From positions 1-32,841 of the forward strand of contig JALLAP010000028.1 of the NCBI GenBank assembly GCA_036939355.1: DNA of 32,841 nucleotides, written 5' to 3'. The position numbers and the translations under genes were made by a program. Source of the DNA: Thalassiosira profunda (lineage: Eukaryota > Bacillariophyta > Thalassiosirophyceae > Thalassiosirales > Thalassiosiraceae). A model generated the notes under the pieces. The model was not told the DNA's origin. It did not search any database and was given only the letters and a program-made list of their open reading frames with translations. This document shows positions 20,886-31,019 of this stretch, piece after piece. Every line of letters begins with the position of its first letter. Within the stretch, counting starts at the first letter, position 1.

Positions 20886-23800
20886 ATGTACGACAGAAAC
20901 GGGGCTCAACGATCGAACACGCGTCTTACTAGTTCCTTCGTTACAAAATATCGCCAACAGAAAGCCAAAATTTTGCTGCCACAAGTTGAGCCTCAACGGA
21001 AACGCATGAAATTTCGACAAGCCAAAACGCAGAGCGCAACCCTCCTCCCGCAACTCGAAGCTCTCATAAAACAGGACGACGATCACCCCCGAACGAGTGC
21101 AACGATCATGACGCCGACCATTTCCAACGACAGCCCTACCACGGGCGGGACCGCCACCGCTCCCACCGCCGGCGGCAGCCCTGCCACGGGCGGGAGCGGG
21201 GACGCCGCCGCCGCGCCCGCCTCCGCGCCCGCCGACGAGAACAAGGCCGCACCAGCCGCCGACGGGCCGGGGAAGAACAAGACCGATGCCGAGGCCGAGG
21301 CCGCTGCCAGCTCGCCCGCTGACGGCGCGACCGGCGACGGCGCGACCGCCGGCGACGACGCAACCGGCGACGACGCAACGGGCACGCCCGCGGAGAGCAA
21401 AGAGGAAGAAAGCGTCGAAGCCGACGCCGACGCAGGCAATGAGGTCGCGAGCAGCACTACTTCGCCGCCCACCGCCTCTAAGAAGAACAGGAAGAAGAAG
21501 GGGGAAAGGTGAGTTCGATCTGGCAGGTGTAACGATTGTCCTGGTTTCGATCTGCTGCTGACCCCTGCATGTCGCTTCTTACTACTCAGCTCCAAACCAG
21601 CTCTGTCGAGGACAGAGCATGTGCTCACCCACTACGTCCTCCCGACAAACACCGAGGTCAAAGGCCTCCACCCATCACAGATTGGTAATCTATTTCCCCA
21701 AGACGCAGCAGGTCATCTCCTTTCAGTCGAAGGCTTAAACGCAAGCAGCATACGCGCTCCTCTTCTGTCTAAAGCCGTCAATGGGATGCTAAACAACCCA
21801 ATGAAGATCAACCTCTTTGTGCCATTGGGGCATACATTCGATAGCGATTGTCCAAAGCTGTTCTGCTTCGAAACGCGAGTGAGTACAAACGATGTTCCAA
21901 ATGAAGTGGCCTGGCACCTCTGACAACTAATGTCTCTATTCTATTTCCAGCTCAACGAAACGAAGGACCTCGACAAGGAGAACAACAAGCTCGACCTTCG
22001 GCCTGTGTTCACCCAGGAGAAGGGTGATACGATTACCGTGGACGCTTTTCATGGGACAACAGCGTTGAGCAAAGACTTCAAGAAAGTCATAGCCTTAGAC
22101 CTCCTCGAACGTGCCAATAGGACCACCACGGCAGATTACTTTGGGTTCAAAGAGACGTGGGAGGCCATCGAGAAATCCTTCGACGACAAGACGCCTTTGT
22201 ACGAGATCTGCTCCAGTTTCTACAAGGCTCGTTGGAAGTTCGCTAGCGAGGAAAATCGGACCTCAAGAATCTTTGTAGCGGAAGAAGGACAACACCGCGC
22301 GTTGGGCTGGATCCTCGTCTACTGCGCGAGCAAACTCACCATCAACCAGCCGATGATCGTCCCAGGCAGCATGGACGAAGCTTTCCTTCGTCATGAAGGC
22401 CTTGCCCAGCAAGATGGATTCAAGAATCAGGCCCTGACCATTACGACAGTGACTGGCCTCGACCTCAAGGCGATCATTGAGCAAGAACTCCGTCGGCCTG
22501 TTTCCGAAGAGACGTACCATCATCTGAAAACGCCCATCAGGGCTTCCATCCGCGTTCTCAAGCCCACTGAGGACATCCAAGTTGACAAGAGTGCCGAGAC
22601 GCTTGTTAGTCTGCTTCGACTGGAGAGCACTGCGAGCAAGAATGACAAGAGACAGAGCAGCAGGCTCAGCTGTACCGACACGCTCTCCCATGAAACTCAG
22701 CGAATCGATAGGAGAATTAAGGAATCGGGCAGGGCGTTGGTCAGCGAGCCAGAGCTCACAGACGCGGTGTTCACTATTCTTAATCCCAAGAAATGGGACT
22801 TCAGCAAGCTTGACGAGAACTCCGATGACAAGGCCTCTTATTTGAAGGCCAGTCCTGACCCGGCCTTCATGCAGCTCAAGGAAATGGACGAGTACATCGA
22901 GAATCCTTTCGACGACGCAAGCTACGTGAAGCTTGCGACACAGCTCGATGCGGTAGCTAACTTTCGGTCGAAGAGCAGCGAGTCTCCTGACGAACGTTGG
23001 ACCGAAGAAAAGGAGCCCCACTTCAATTCGAATCGAATGCCACCTCCCTTCATGAACACGTATGATGGAATGAAGATTGACGCGCCGCCCAAGAAAATTG
23101 CAGAGGCCAAAATGAACACCCAGATGGTGAACCATATCCTCTTTCTCCCCCTTGCGATGGCAGCTACCCACAACGAAAATACGGATGATGAGGCGAGAAT
23201 CAGTACCACCAAGTACATGCTCAAGTACCATCTGTATCCCAGCTTGACCCAGCTCCCACAACTTCAGAAACCCTACACGATGTTCTACAGCAAAGAATCG
23301 AGCAAAACCTTCTTTGACGACAATATGACGGACACCACGACGGCAATGTTCTTCTCGCTGATGATGAATGCTGTGCTGACTTTCGATAGTAGCCTCAACC
23401 GCTTCAATAGGATGTGCGAGATTTTGAGCAAGGACGAGGCTCAGTTTGGGACAAAGACGTTCAAGAAAAGACTTGGTGAGACTGTCATGACTCTCCTTTG
23501 GCTCGTTGAACCGAGGACAGCAAACTCACACATATTTCACTCTTTCGCCTGATTGGAAAAATATGAACGCTCGACATTTTTCCGGGGCCCGATTACGACG
23601 GACTCCCAATTGGAAAAATCCTGAAATGCAATATTTTTCCGTGTCCCCAACTCTCGGACTCCCAATTGGAAAAATCTTGAAATGCAATTTATTTCCGGTG
23701 CCGTCAAACCTGGACTCCCATTTGGAAAAAATCTTACACTTTGAAAAATTTCCAACTGCAACTGCACTCATCACCCCGAACCTCAACCAAAAGTTTGTCA

Positions 23801-25967
23801 TTTCGCGGAGCTGCTTCGTATGGAGAAGAACCTACTTCAAACCCTCAAAAGGGTCCAGAGGCAAGGGCCAGACCTGAAATTTTCTCTCCAGCTCACCAAC
23901 AGACTCAGGATGGTGGTCTTGTACGAAGCAGTCAAGGTCTACGAACGCTACGGCTTGAGGCCAACGCTGAACACTTACTCCTGCATGAAACACTGGCCTG
24001 TGATGGGTGACGTATACAAGAACGCCGTCAGTACGGCGAATGGCACGAACAAGGCCAAGGACTGGAAAGCCAAGCTGAAATCCTACCTCGATGGCTACCA
24101 ATCCGTCGGAAATGAATTTAGCACTAGATCAAGGATCAATGTCGTTCACAACTGCGACGACGTGATTCGCTACCTGCTGATAATGTTCAACGCCAAAATG
24201 GCCCAGATGAGTAAGGAGGAACTCATCCACATGAAAGCTGGAACGTTCGTCGGATTCACCAGGACTGAGGTCGAATTCGAGAATCCTGGGGATCCGGAGG
24301 ACCCGGGATCTTACGGGGCGCGCACCTCCGACTTTCTTCCGTCACAGGGTGATTCCGGAGGTCCCAACAACATCAGCTTTGTCGAGTTTGCAGGCTCATT
24401 TCTGGATTGCAAATACACTAAGACCCTCGAAACAGCCGACCAGGAACACATCAAGTTCATCAATGACACTATTGGAGCCGGAGAATGGAAATTTGAGGAT
24501 CTCGGAGCTATGGATGATGAACGAGTGACTACGAAGAACCCTAGTACGCCAACAAGCGGTACGAACGCGATTGGCAAAACCGACAGAACGATAGCGGAAA
24601 TATACGGACCAGTTGGAAGCGAAGAGGAAGAGGAGGAAGATGCAGGAGGGGATGGGACTTTCTCAATGACAGAGGACGATCAAGACATCGAGCCAAAGGA
24701 TACAGCGCAGGCCGAGTCGCACACCGAACAACCAAAGGTGAGCGAAGAAAAAGAGGAAGACAGCGAGTGGACTGAAGTGACAAGCAAACGCACGAGGCCA
24801 GACGAACGTGAGGTGATACGCGTACCATCGGTAACCGAAGAAGGACAGTGGACCGAAGTGACCTTCATGGGAACCTTCGACAGGAAGGCAACCTGGAGGT
24901 GCGCGGATGGAAATGAACGCTCTGTTCCTTGGTCGATGATGCAGTGGCAACGTCGCCAGTCAGGGGAGAAGCCTGCTGCGACGGCTCCAGCTGCGAATGA
25001 CAATATTGCAGCCAGTGCTCCGTTCGCCTTTTCAATGGCCGCCCTGACGTCTTTTCGGTCGCCGGCGCCGGCAACAGATCTTGATGCGATCCTCAAGGAC
25101 AAACTCCAACAGGCAGTTCAGGATATCTTCTTGCCCGAGAACTACAAAAAAAAGAGAGTACAGGCGGCCATCACCGCGTTGAACGGCGTAAACGACACCG
25201 CGCACTTGACACACGTGACCAAGCAAGTGATGATGACGCAGTTCGCGAAAGCGCCCAACATGAGCTATCTCGCGGGCCTGAACAAAGCGTATGGGACAGA
25301 TCCAATGAACGATGGAAACACGACCGTTGACAAGACCACCGTAAAGAACGTGTTCGAGCGTTCGCACTACCCCTCTCTCCATTGGAAGGACGAAATGACG
25401 GATGCCCACGAACAGGCACTGCCCAAGAAAAATACCACGAAGGAGATGATGGCGGGCACCATGCGCGACAAGTGGATACTGATGACCCTCACCGGCAAAA
25501 ACCTCATAAAGGGGATGACAAACCTGTACAAGGATGTCAGCGGCGAGGGAAATCACACAAAGGAAGCGAAACACTTGAAGAACTTCTTTGAGACCATTAT
25601 GCCGCACGCAGGATGGGCGGTCATAGACGACACCTTCACCACTCCCCAACCGAAAACAGAACATGTCATCCTGTTGGAAGAGACGACTCCTGCCCACTCC
25701 GACGATGAACAAGCATCCTCGAAGGACATCCAAGACCTCGCTACGGCCAACAAAAACAACATGAAAACGGATGAGACACCGGACGGAGATGGAGACGAGT
25801 CCGAAGATGACGGTGATGAAACCAGCTCCCTCCACGACGCCAGCACCAAGAAAAGAAAGCGAGAGGACGGCAAGGACGCGCACGGCGCTGAACCAGTAGC
25901 GAAAACAAGCAAAGTCGACTCGGCCATTGAAGAGCCTGAAGAGGCAGATAACGATCTCGAGGTATGA
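20886..25967 (+). CDS. Unknown 1,536-aa protein carried by the element
   Basis: Four exons: 20886-21508, 21590-21878, 21951-23475 and 23794-25967. The three GT-AG introns of 81, 72 and 318 nt all keep frame. The N-terminus is basic, followed by a Pro/Ala/Thr/Gly/Asp low-complexity region (about 75-205) and a KKNRKKKGER basic cluster. Residues about 210-820 and 820-1020 are globular and unrecognised. An acidic stretch (GSEEEEEEDAGGD) and two E(W)TEV repeats lie near 1080-1170, with a second helical region at about 1230-1430. The C-terminus is acidic, with a likely nuclear signal KKRKRED (about 1499). GDSGGP near 998 resembles a trypsin motif, but no other protease motif is present. The start is uncertain; later ATGs (21009, 21108) are possible. 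The gene is divergent from the 635-aa gene, suggesting joint function. Confidence 0.7.
23476..23793 (+). repeat. Intron of the 1,536-aa gene filled with four 56-bp hairpin repeat units
   Basis: GGAAAAAT-type words occur at 23555, 23612, 23668 and 23724, a spacing of 57, 56 and 56 bp. Units read GGACTCCCAATTGGAAAAAT, then about 13 nt, then ATTTTTCC; for example 23612-23619 pairs perfectly with 23633-23640. The units are in the sense direction. The intron's length (318 nt) nearly equals that of the F-box gene intron (310 nt). Confidence 0.85.
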
Positions 25968-25984
25968 AAACAAATGGGAACAAA

Positions 25985-26160
25985 GAGAGGACATCGTGTC
26001 CAAGTGCAAAGAAAAGGAATGAAAAGAAAAGAAGAGAGGACTGGAGTCCAGGTGCAACCAGTCCTCAAGTGATGGGAACGAAGAGAGGACATCGTGTCCA
26101 AGTGCAAAGAAAACGAATCAAAAGAAAAGAAGAGAGGACAACGTGAGTCCAAGTGCAACC
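25985..26160 (+). repeat. Four 49-bp tandem repeats with palindromic cores, 3' of the large gene
   Basis: Small palindromes start at 25989, 26038, 26087 and 26136, exactly 49 bp apart: GGACATCGTGTCC, GGACTGGAGTCC, GGACATCGTGTCC and GGACAACGTGAGTCC. Each is preceded by agaga and followed by a(a/g)GTGCAA. Units 1 and 3 are most alike, so a 98-bp unit was probably duplicated. They start 21 bp after the stop codon and may act in the 3' UTR or as subterminal binding sites of the element. Confidence 0.85.
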
Positions 26161-26537
26161 AACGAAATGAACCGCAACGTCCACCGGGGGGGCAACGCAG
26201 TATAGGTACTCGTAAGAAATATAAACCAGAGAATGGTAAACTTGTGCTTCGCCATGCTGCACGCCAACCTGCCCAGCTGTACGTTCCATAGTGCTCCTTC
26301 TGAATGGCAAACTATCCTCTGGGGCAAAACGCATGTAGGAATTAGGATCCGAACTACACGGGACAAGAATTTTTCCCAAACTTCAAGAAAATTCCAGGCA
26401 ACACTTCACTGCGAAGCAGCTCATATAAGGAATCCTTACTAATCTACCTACTTCCTTGTTGACACATTTTGTTACACTGCGAAGCAGCTCATATAAGGAA
26501 TCTAATTCCAACACCTCTTCAAACAGTGCATCGTTAC
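26161..26537. other. Right (5') non-coding end of the element
   Basis: No gene is supported here. Besides the pair of 28-bp direct repeats there is a weak hairpin-like segment near 26370-26396 (aatttttcccaaa...gaaaattcc) resembling the intronic repeats. The promoter or transfer-start functions of the element's 5' side could lie here. Confidence 0.4.
26407..26502 (+). repeat. Two 28-bp direct repeats near the right end of the element
   Basis: 26407-26434 and 26475-26502 are identical over 28 bp, 68 bp apart. Each begins with CACTGCGAAGCAG, which contains the small hairpin CTGC-gaa-GCAG, followed by ctcatataaggaatc. They lie 53-148 bp inside the right terminal inverted repeat, a position suited to Rep binding. 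Confidence 0.85.
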
Positions 26538-26555
26538 GGTGGGCGCCCCGAGGGC
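26538..26555 (-). repeat. Right 18-bp terminal inverted repeat
   Basis: GGTGGGCGCCCCGAGGGC is the exact reverse complement of 7912-7929. Outer flanks (aagag to the right, gatgg to the left) show no duplication. The GGGCGCCC core is itself palindromic, which raises the chance of coincidence somewhat, but position and frame arguments favour a true element end. Confidence 0.6.
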
Positions 26556-27408
26556 AAGAGCAAGTCCCGGACAGGACGGACACTTTCTTGCTCGTTCACA
26601 GATGTTACTCCCGTACTTCACCACTGTCGTCGTCTTCGTCGCCCTCTTCATCCTCGCACTCACTATCACTGCTAGTGCTGTCAGCGTGTTGACCCCCATC
26701 TGCGGATATCTCATCAGAATTAACTAACGCGTCCTTGTTGCTCATTGGGTCCTTTTCACCACCAATGTTAGACCCACCACCAGATAGTGAGACGTCAATT
26801 GCATCACACTCTGAAGCCAAACCACGAACACAATCTGACCCAGAACCATTACACACGTGATCCGCCTGTTCTATAGCGGGCCTAACTGTACCCTGGCAAA
26901 TCTTTTTCGTTGAGGGGCTTTGACTATCGTCCGTTTGATCAGTTTGATCGCGACGGCGACGCAAGGCTTTCAGTTCGTCTTCCAGGGGCCGGATTTGATT
27001 GTCATAGTATTGGCAAATCACTGGCGTCAAAAAGGCAGAGGTTAGCTGTGATGGTGGAATAGACTCGGTGCTTACGACATTTTTTCGCACCCTCAGTTTT
27101 GTCGACGTCGCATGATCGATTGGGGCACGATAGCAAGAATGCATATTCTTCGAGCTCTTTGTTCTTCTCCCTCTTCAGCTCATCGATGCTTCTGATCAGC
27201 TTCGATCGCTGCCGATCCATGTCGAATAGTAGCTGAGTTGGTTAGCTCTCGCTGCGCGCGGAGGCTGATGAGAGGGCCGGCTAATACTACGATACCTATC
27301 TACCGGCCACCTTGAACTGCTCCAAATCTGCTGATGAAAATATCTTAGCGAGTTCCCAAGTAAAGACTCACGTGAAACAATACCAAGTTCTATCGCTAAT
27401 CGTGTCAT
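26556..27408 (-). CDS. Coiled-coil, Cys-rich N-terminal part of the interrupted methyltransferase gene
   Basis: Proposed exons: 27408-27372, 27330-27311, 27232-27076, 27020-26664 and 26623-26556, with GT-AG introns of 41, 78, 55 and 40 nt, all in frame. The ATG at 27406-27408 opens a continuous helix (DLEQFKLLFDMDRQRSKLIR), then Cys pairs (CPNRSC; KKCLICQYY), a second helical stretch, a Ser/Asp/Glu-rich linker and, after the last intron, a CERARKCPSC cluster running into the element boundary on a codon edge. The next codon at 7911 continues in the methyltransferase frame. If the 40-nt intron is not used, the frame instead ends at 26605 after an acidic tail, giving a free-standing protein of about 210 aa. 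Function by itself is unknown; zinc binding is likely. Confidence 0.6.
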
Positions 27409-27531
27409 CTCTGATCTCGGCGGATTCGTCCGCCGTCCGCCCAGGCAGCCCAGTTCCTCTCCCCCACCCCACTGTGAATTGCAATTAGTTGTGCACCTCC
27501 ATCATCGATTGATCCCGCCTCCCTCTCCAGC
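27409..27531. promoter_or_regulatory. Short divergent promoter of the methyltransferase and ubiquitin-like/helicase genes
   Basis: Only 123 bp separate the two start codons. The stretch is C-rich with cggcggattcgtccgccg, a near-palindrome, at about 27419-27436. The two genes are likely to be expressed together, or were before the methyltransferase gene was interrupted. Confidence 0.45.
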
Positions 27532-30500
27532 ATGCTGTCGAGATCGAGGTTCTTTTACGACAAGGAGTTGGCGGACCTGGCCGCGATACGCAAGGCAAGA
27601 ATTCATCACCGTTCACAAATCGCATTCCGTCGAGAAGCTCAAGTCCATTGTCTTCAACCTGACACACGTGCCACCCCAATTTCAGCAGCTGAAGGTATTC
27701 GACGGCAGTCTTCTGGATGACCACAGCATGGCTTTGGGCGAATATGGTGTGAAAGATGGAGATGTCATTACAGTGACTCTTGTTTGTCGTATACGAGGGG
27801 GTGGTGATGGTGCCCCTTCTCAAGATGCTGACAGGTTGGGCAAAGGAGGCACAGGAGGCAGCCCCAAACCAATGCCTTTGGACGATGATATGGCGGAGAT
27901 CTGTGATATCTTAGGCATTCAGAGAAAGATGAAGAAGGTGATGGTATCTTTGGGATGTTTTGGCACTGCTCGTGAAACCATTGCGGCCAGAGATTATCTT
28001 CAGCACCCACGCGATGAGAGGCTCTCGGACAACACACGGGCAGACCTTCTCATCTTCATAAAGTGGCGAACCAAGAATGCCGACGCTGACATCGGAGATT
28101 TTGATCGATACTTCGAGGCTATGGAAGAGAGGGATCTCCACCGCGAACGACAGACTATTCTGAAACCACCATCTGCTGAGAGAGAAATGGTCGAGGATCT
28201 TACGCACACGCTGAAGGAACCAGGTGATCTCGACCAGAAACAAGAGGGGCTACGGAACAAGTCTCCTCCAGAATTGCATATAGCAATGGAGAAGCAGTCA
28301 GGGTCTGTCGAGGCCAACGAGACCTGCGATCTGGACTTTGCTAACTTGAAGCAGTCAGGATCTATCTCTGTAGGCGATTGGAGGTGCCTTTCGCCGGGAA
28401 TCGAAGAGGATGAAGCTCTTCGCATCGCACTCTTGGACGATATGACCCACATCCTCGATCAGATTGGGACCTCTGTGACTGACCGGCGGCGGTTGAAAGA
28501 GGGTGGGGTTCATACCGTTGAAGATCTCCTCAAGAATGAGAGTTCGCTCAAACAGAGGCAGTGCTGCAAGCTCAATGACGACACGCAAGCCAGGCTTTCT
28601 GTTGTCATCAGGTGGTGTAAGCAAAACCCAGAGAAGAGCATTCGAAATGATTTCACTGCGGGGGCATTTGACGAGCTAAAGAACAAGGAAAAGTGCGTCA
28701 GGATCTACAGGAAGCGCCTGGGATCCTGTAGATACCAAACAACATCTCGAGACTATTATGATCAGATCTGTAATTGGGGGTTACTTGACGACGTCATCGA
28801 GAATGTCGCAAAGGGTGTGGTTACACCCGATCTCAAGGAGAAGCTTCAGTTCTTCCAGACCACCAAGTTTCTCGAGGCGTCCACTTCATTATTCCATGAC
28901 TACCTGGGCCATCCGTGTCCACTCAACAATCGCAAAACAGCGCTTCACATATGCGTTGGCCCTCCACAAAGCGAGAAAACTGCCTTTGAAGCCTTGGTTC
29001 AAAGCTATGCTGAGATATTGAAGTTCCTTTGTGGCAGTTAACGAAGGGTGATGCGGAGTGCAAAGATCTTAAAGCAAAGATGGAGAAACTAGCCAAAACG
29101 AAAGACAAAGAATTCATCATCGCCGCTCCAAACTGCAAGGACTCGAAGGGGCAGACTGACGTCAGGAATGAAGAAATACGCGACGCATTGAGAAATAGTC
29201 GTGGGACACTTCTCTTTGCAGATACATGCGAGCAGGCGAAGACTATGACGCGGCACGCCCGGTATTATCACAAAAAGCATCGAGACGGCCACAGCATTGT
29301 CATTGTTGACGAAGCTGACTGCATCCTCCGGACTGAAAAGGGAGAGCAGGAATTTGAGAAGGATTTTGTGGCATTCCTGGATGCATTGAGACCGACCATT
29401 CTCATCCTGGTCACTGCAACTCCAGACTCTATATTTCTTGCTCTGAAGAGTATCAAACGCCGGTTCAATTGCAGAGACAAAGTGGAATCATTCGCGATCA
29501 ATCCCAAAGAAATGTACAATTCAATTGAGGATCTGAAACCATTTGAGCCTTTCCTGCAAGACGGCGAGCTGACAAATGCGCATCATATCATTCCAACTGG
29601 TTTTCGAGGTGACAAATTCGGCATCCCGTACATGAGCGACACAGTCTATGCCTATTACAAGACGGCACTTGCCTCTGGAGCGCTGCTGTTGGATAACGCG
29701 TGTCCATATGTGAATGTCGACGGACGCAATGTCTTTTTCAAGGCTGAGATGGTACAAAGGCTTATCAAGGTCGATACAGGTACCGATATTGTTGTCATCA
29801 CGAAGACAGGGGAATTTGGGGTTTGCGTAAAGCTGTCAGTGAGGGAGGACTGGGAGAAGAACAAGTGGCAGGACCGACTAGTCGGCGAGCTTCTTCAGCA
29901 CATCCAGGGTCTCGACCTGGATGCGCCTGTCTTTATCTTTGGGAACTACAACACTATGGGTAGATGCATTTCTTTCCGATCCAACACACTGGTTGCTACC
30001 CACCATGTGATGTGGCTGGGAGAAGGCCACAATGATAGCAATTGTGTTCAGAATCTCTGTCGTCTGTGTGGCTACACGAAACAAGTGCTCAAGGATAATG
30101 GCTTTCCGCACGCAACTATTCTAGCGAAGGAGCGGGATTACATCATGGCAAAAAAGCATTTCAGGATGCAGAAAGAATGGTTTCGACGGGTGAGCGAAGG
30201 CCAGGACATTCTAGATGCGTATCTTGGCGCCAATGAGGCTATACCCCGGGATGCAGCCTTTGCTCTTTGTACGAGTCGAGAAGTAGGAAAAATCAAGGGC
30301 CAAAAGGCTAGTTACTTGGCCCGGGCAAACATTGCAATGAAACGATCCATGTCAGACTCGTCTATTTCGGACGACGGGAGCATCCTGACCCAGAGAGTTA
30401 TTGAATCATTGAACTGTCTTCGTGTGCAGCCCATGGTGGGAAGGAACAGAGGCGAGGTCACTGCTGTTGACGTCGCCGATGAAATGGTCGATCAGAATCG

Positions 30501-30702
30501 GGGTTGCATCGATATTGAGGACGTGGAGGCTCATTTGCGCTCGCTGTGCGACAATGGTTATATCGAGGAGAAGGAGAAAGACGGGGATTTGCAATGGTAC
30601 CAAGTTCACAGGAAGATTCGTACGGGATCTGGATCAAGCGATGACGAAGAAGTTGCGCCCTCTGCAAGGGTCAGCCCCGAGAAAAGGCAGAGGGTTGACT
30701 GA
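27532..30702 (+). CDS. Ubiquitin-like domain fused to a DEAD-type SF2 helicase
   Basis: The proposed model is 27532-27548, 27595-28996 and 29038-30702 (1,027 aa). It uses two short introns (46 and 41 nt) with weak GTT donors; without them the frame breaks near 27590 and 29035. Residues 1-75 match ubiquitin in plan (EFITVHKSHSVEKLKSIV, LDDHSMALGEYGVKDGDV) and end in CRIRGG, then a Gly/Pro linker. A helical domain occurs twice (about 95-180 and 290-390; shared pattern LxDxTxAxLxxxIxWxxxN). The helicase has GPPQSEKT (Walker A with Glu for Gly), IVIVDEAD, LVTATPDS and QNLCRLCGY. The tail has a winged-helix-like segment (TAVDVADEMVDQNRGCIDIE) and ends in a basic KRQRVD. It probably acts on nucleic acid in the nucleus, with weakened ATP binding. 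If the introns are wrong it is a frameshifted pseudogene. Confidence 0.65.
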
Positions 30703-31019
30703 TAGGTGGACCGGTCAAATGGGGGCGAAGGAACTGACTGTCAATTTAGGTAGTGTTGTGTTTGAAGTGTTTCGATGCCATCGATTGCCTCCTCGTCGAT
30801 CTAGCATCGCGTCTCCCGCAAGGACCGGAACTACGTCCTCGTTCGACGTTTGAGACATTTCCAGGTAATCAGTGCCGGCAACCCGAGCTCTTGCAACACC
30901 AGAGGAGCACAGAGCGACGCCTGTGCTATGTTGCTGATAGTTCGTCTCCGATATCTTTGCCAATCTCTCAGTTCTGACAGTCACTTCAATCTCTAGAATG
31001 CTAGCGAAAGGGTGAAACT
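30703..31019. other. Intergenic region between convergent genes
   Basis: These 317 bp should hold both 3' UTRs. No gene, strong hairpin or repeat was seen. Confidence 0.5.

Larger units (their letters stand above)
7912..26555 (-). mobile_element. Proposed 18.6-kb Helitron-like element inserted in a DNA methyltransferase gene
   Basis: The element is bounded by an exact 18-bp inverted repeat. It contains a complete Helitron Rep-helicase polyprotein, an F-box-like gene, two unknown genes in divergent orientation, subterminal repeats at both ends and a shared family of intronic hairpins found nowhere else in the window. Its ends interrupt what reads as one methyltransferase gene; removing 7912-26555 restores a continuous frame. 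No target-site duplication is visible, as expected for Helitrons. Inverted terminal repeats point to the Helentron/Helitron2 branch rather than canonical Helitrons, but that sub-assignment is an inference. Strand follows Rep-helicase, so the 5' end is on the right. The Rep-helicase region (8-18 kb) looks more AT-rich than the flanks. Confidence 0.65.

Noticed and set aside
22263..23261. A 332-aa minus-strand frame
   Set aside because: It is a shadow of the third exon of the 1,536-aa gene, which has proper splice sites on both sides.
24351..24368. GDSGGP, the active-site motif of trypsin-like serine proteases, in the 1,536-aa protein
   Set aside because: No His (TAAHC) or Asp motif lies upstream and the surroundings do not look like the trypsin fold, so it is taken as chance.
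26605..26714. The acidic tail ending at 26605 as the true C-terminus of the 26.6-27.4 kb gene
   Set aside because: Not excluded, but a 40-nt intron with a GTGAGT donor gives a Cys cluster and leads in frame into the methyltransferase, so it is kept as the second choice.
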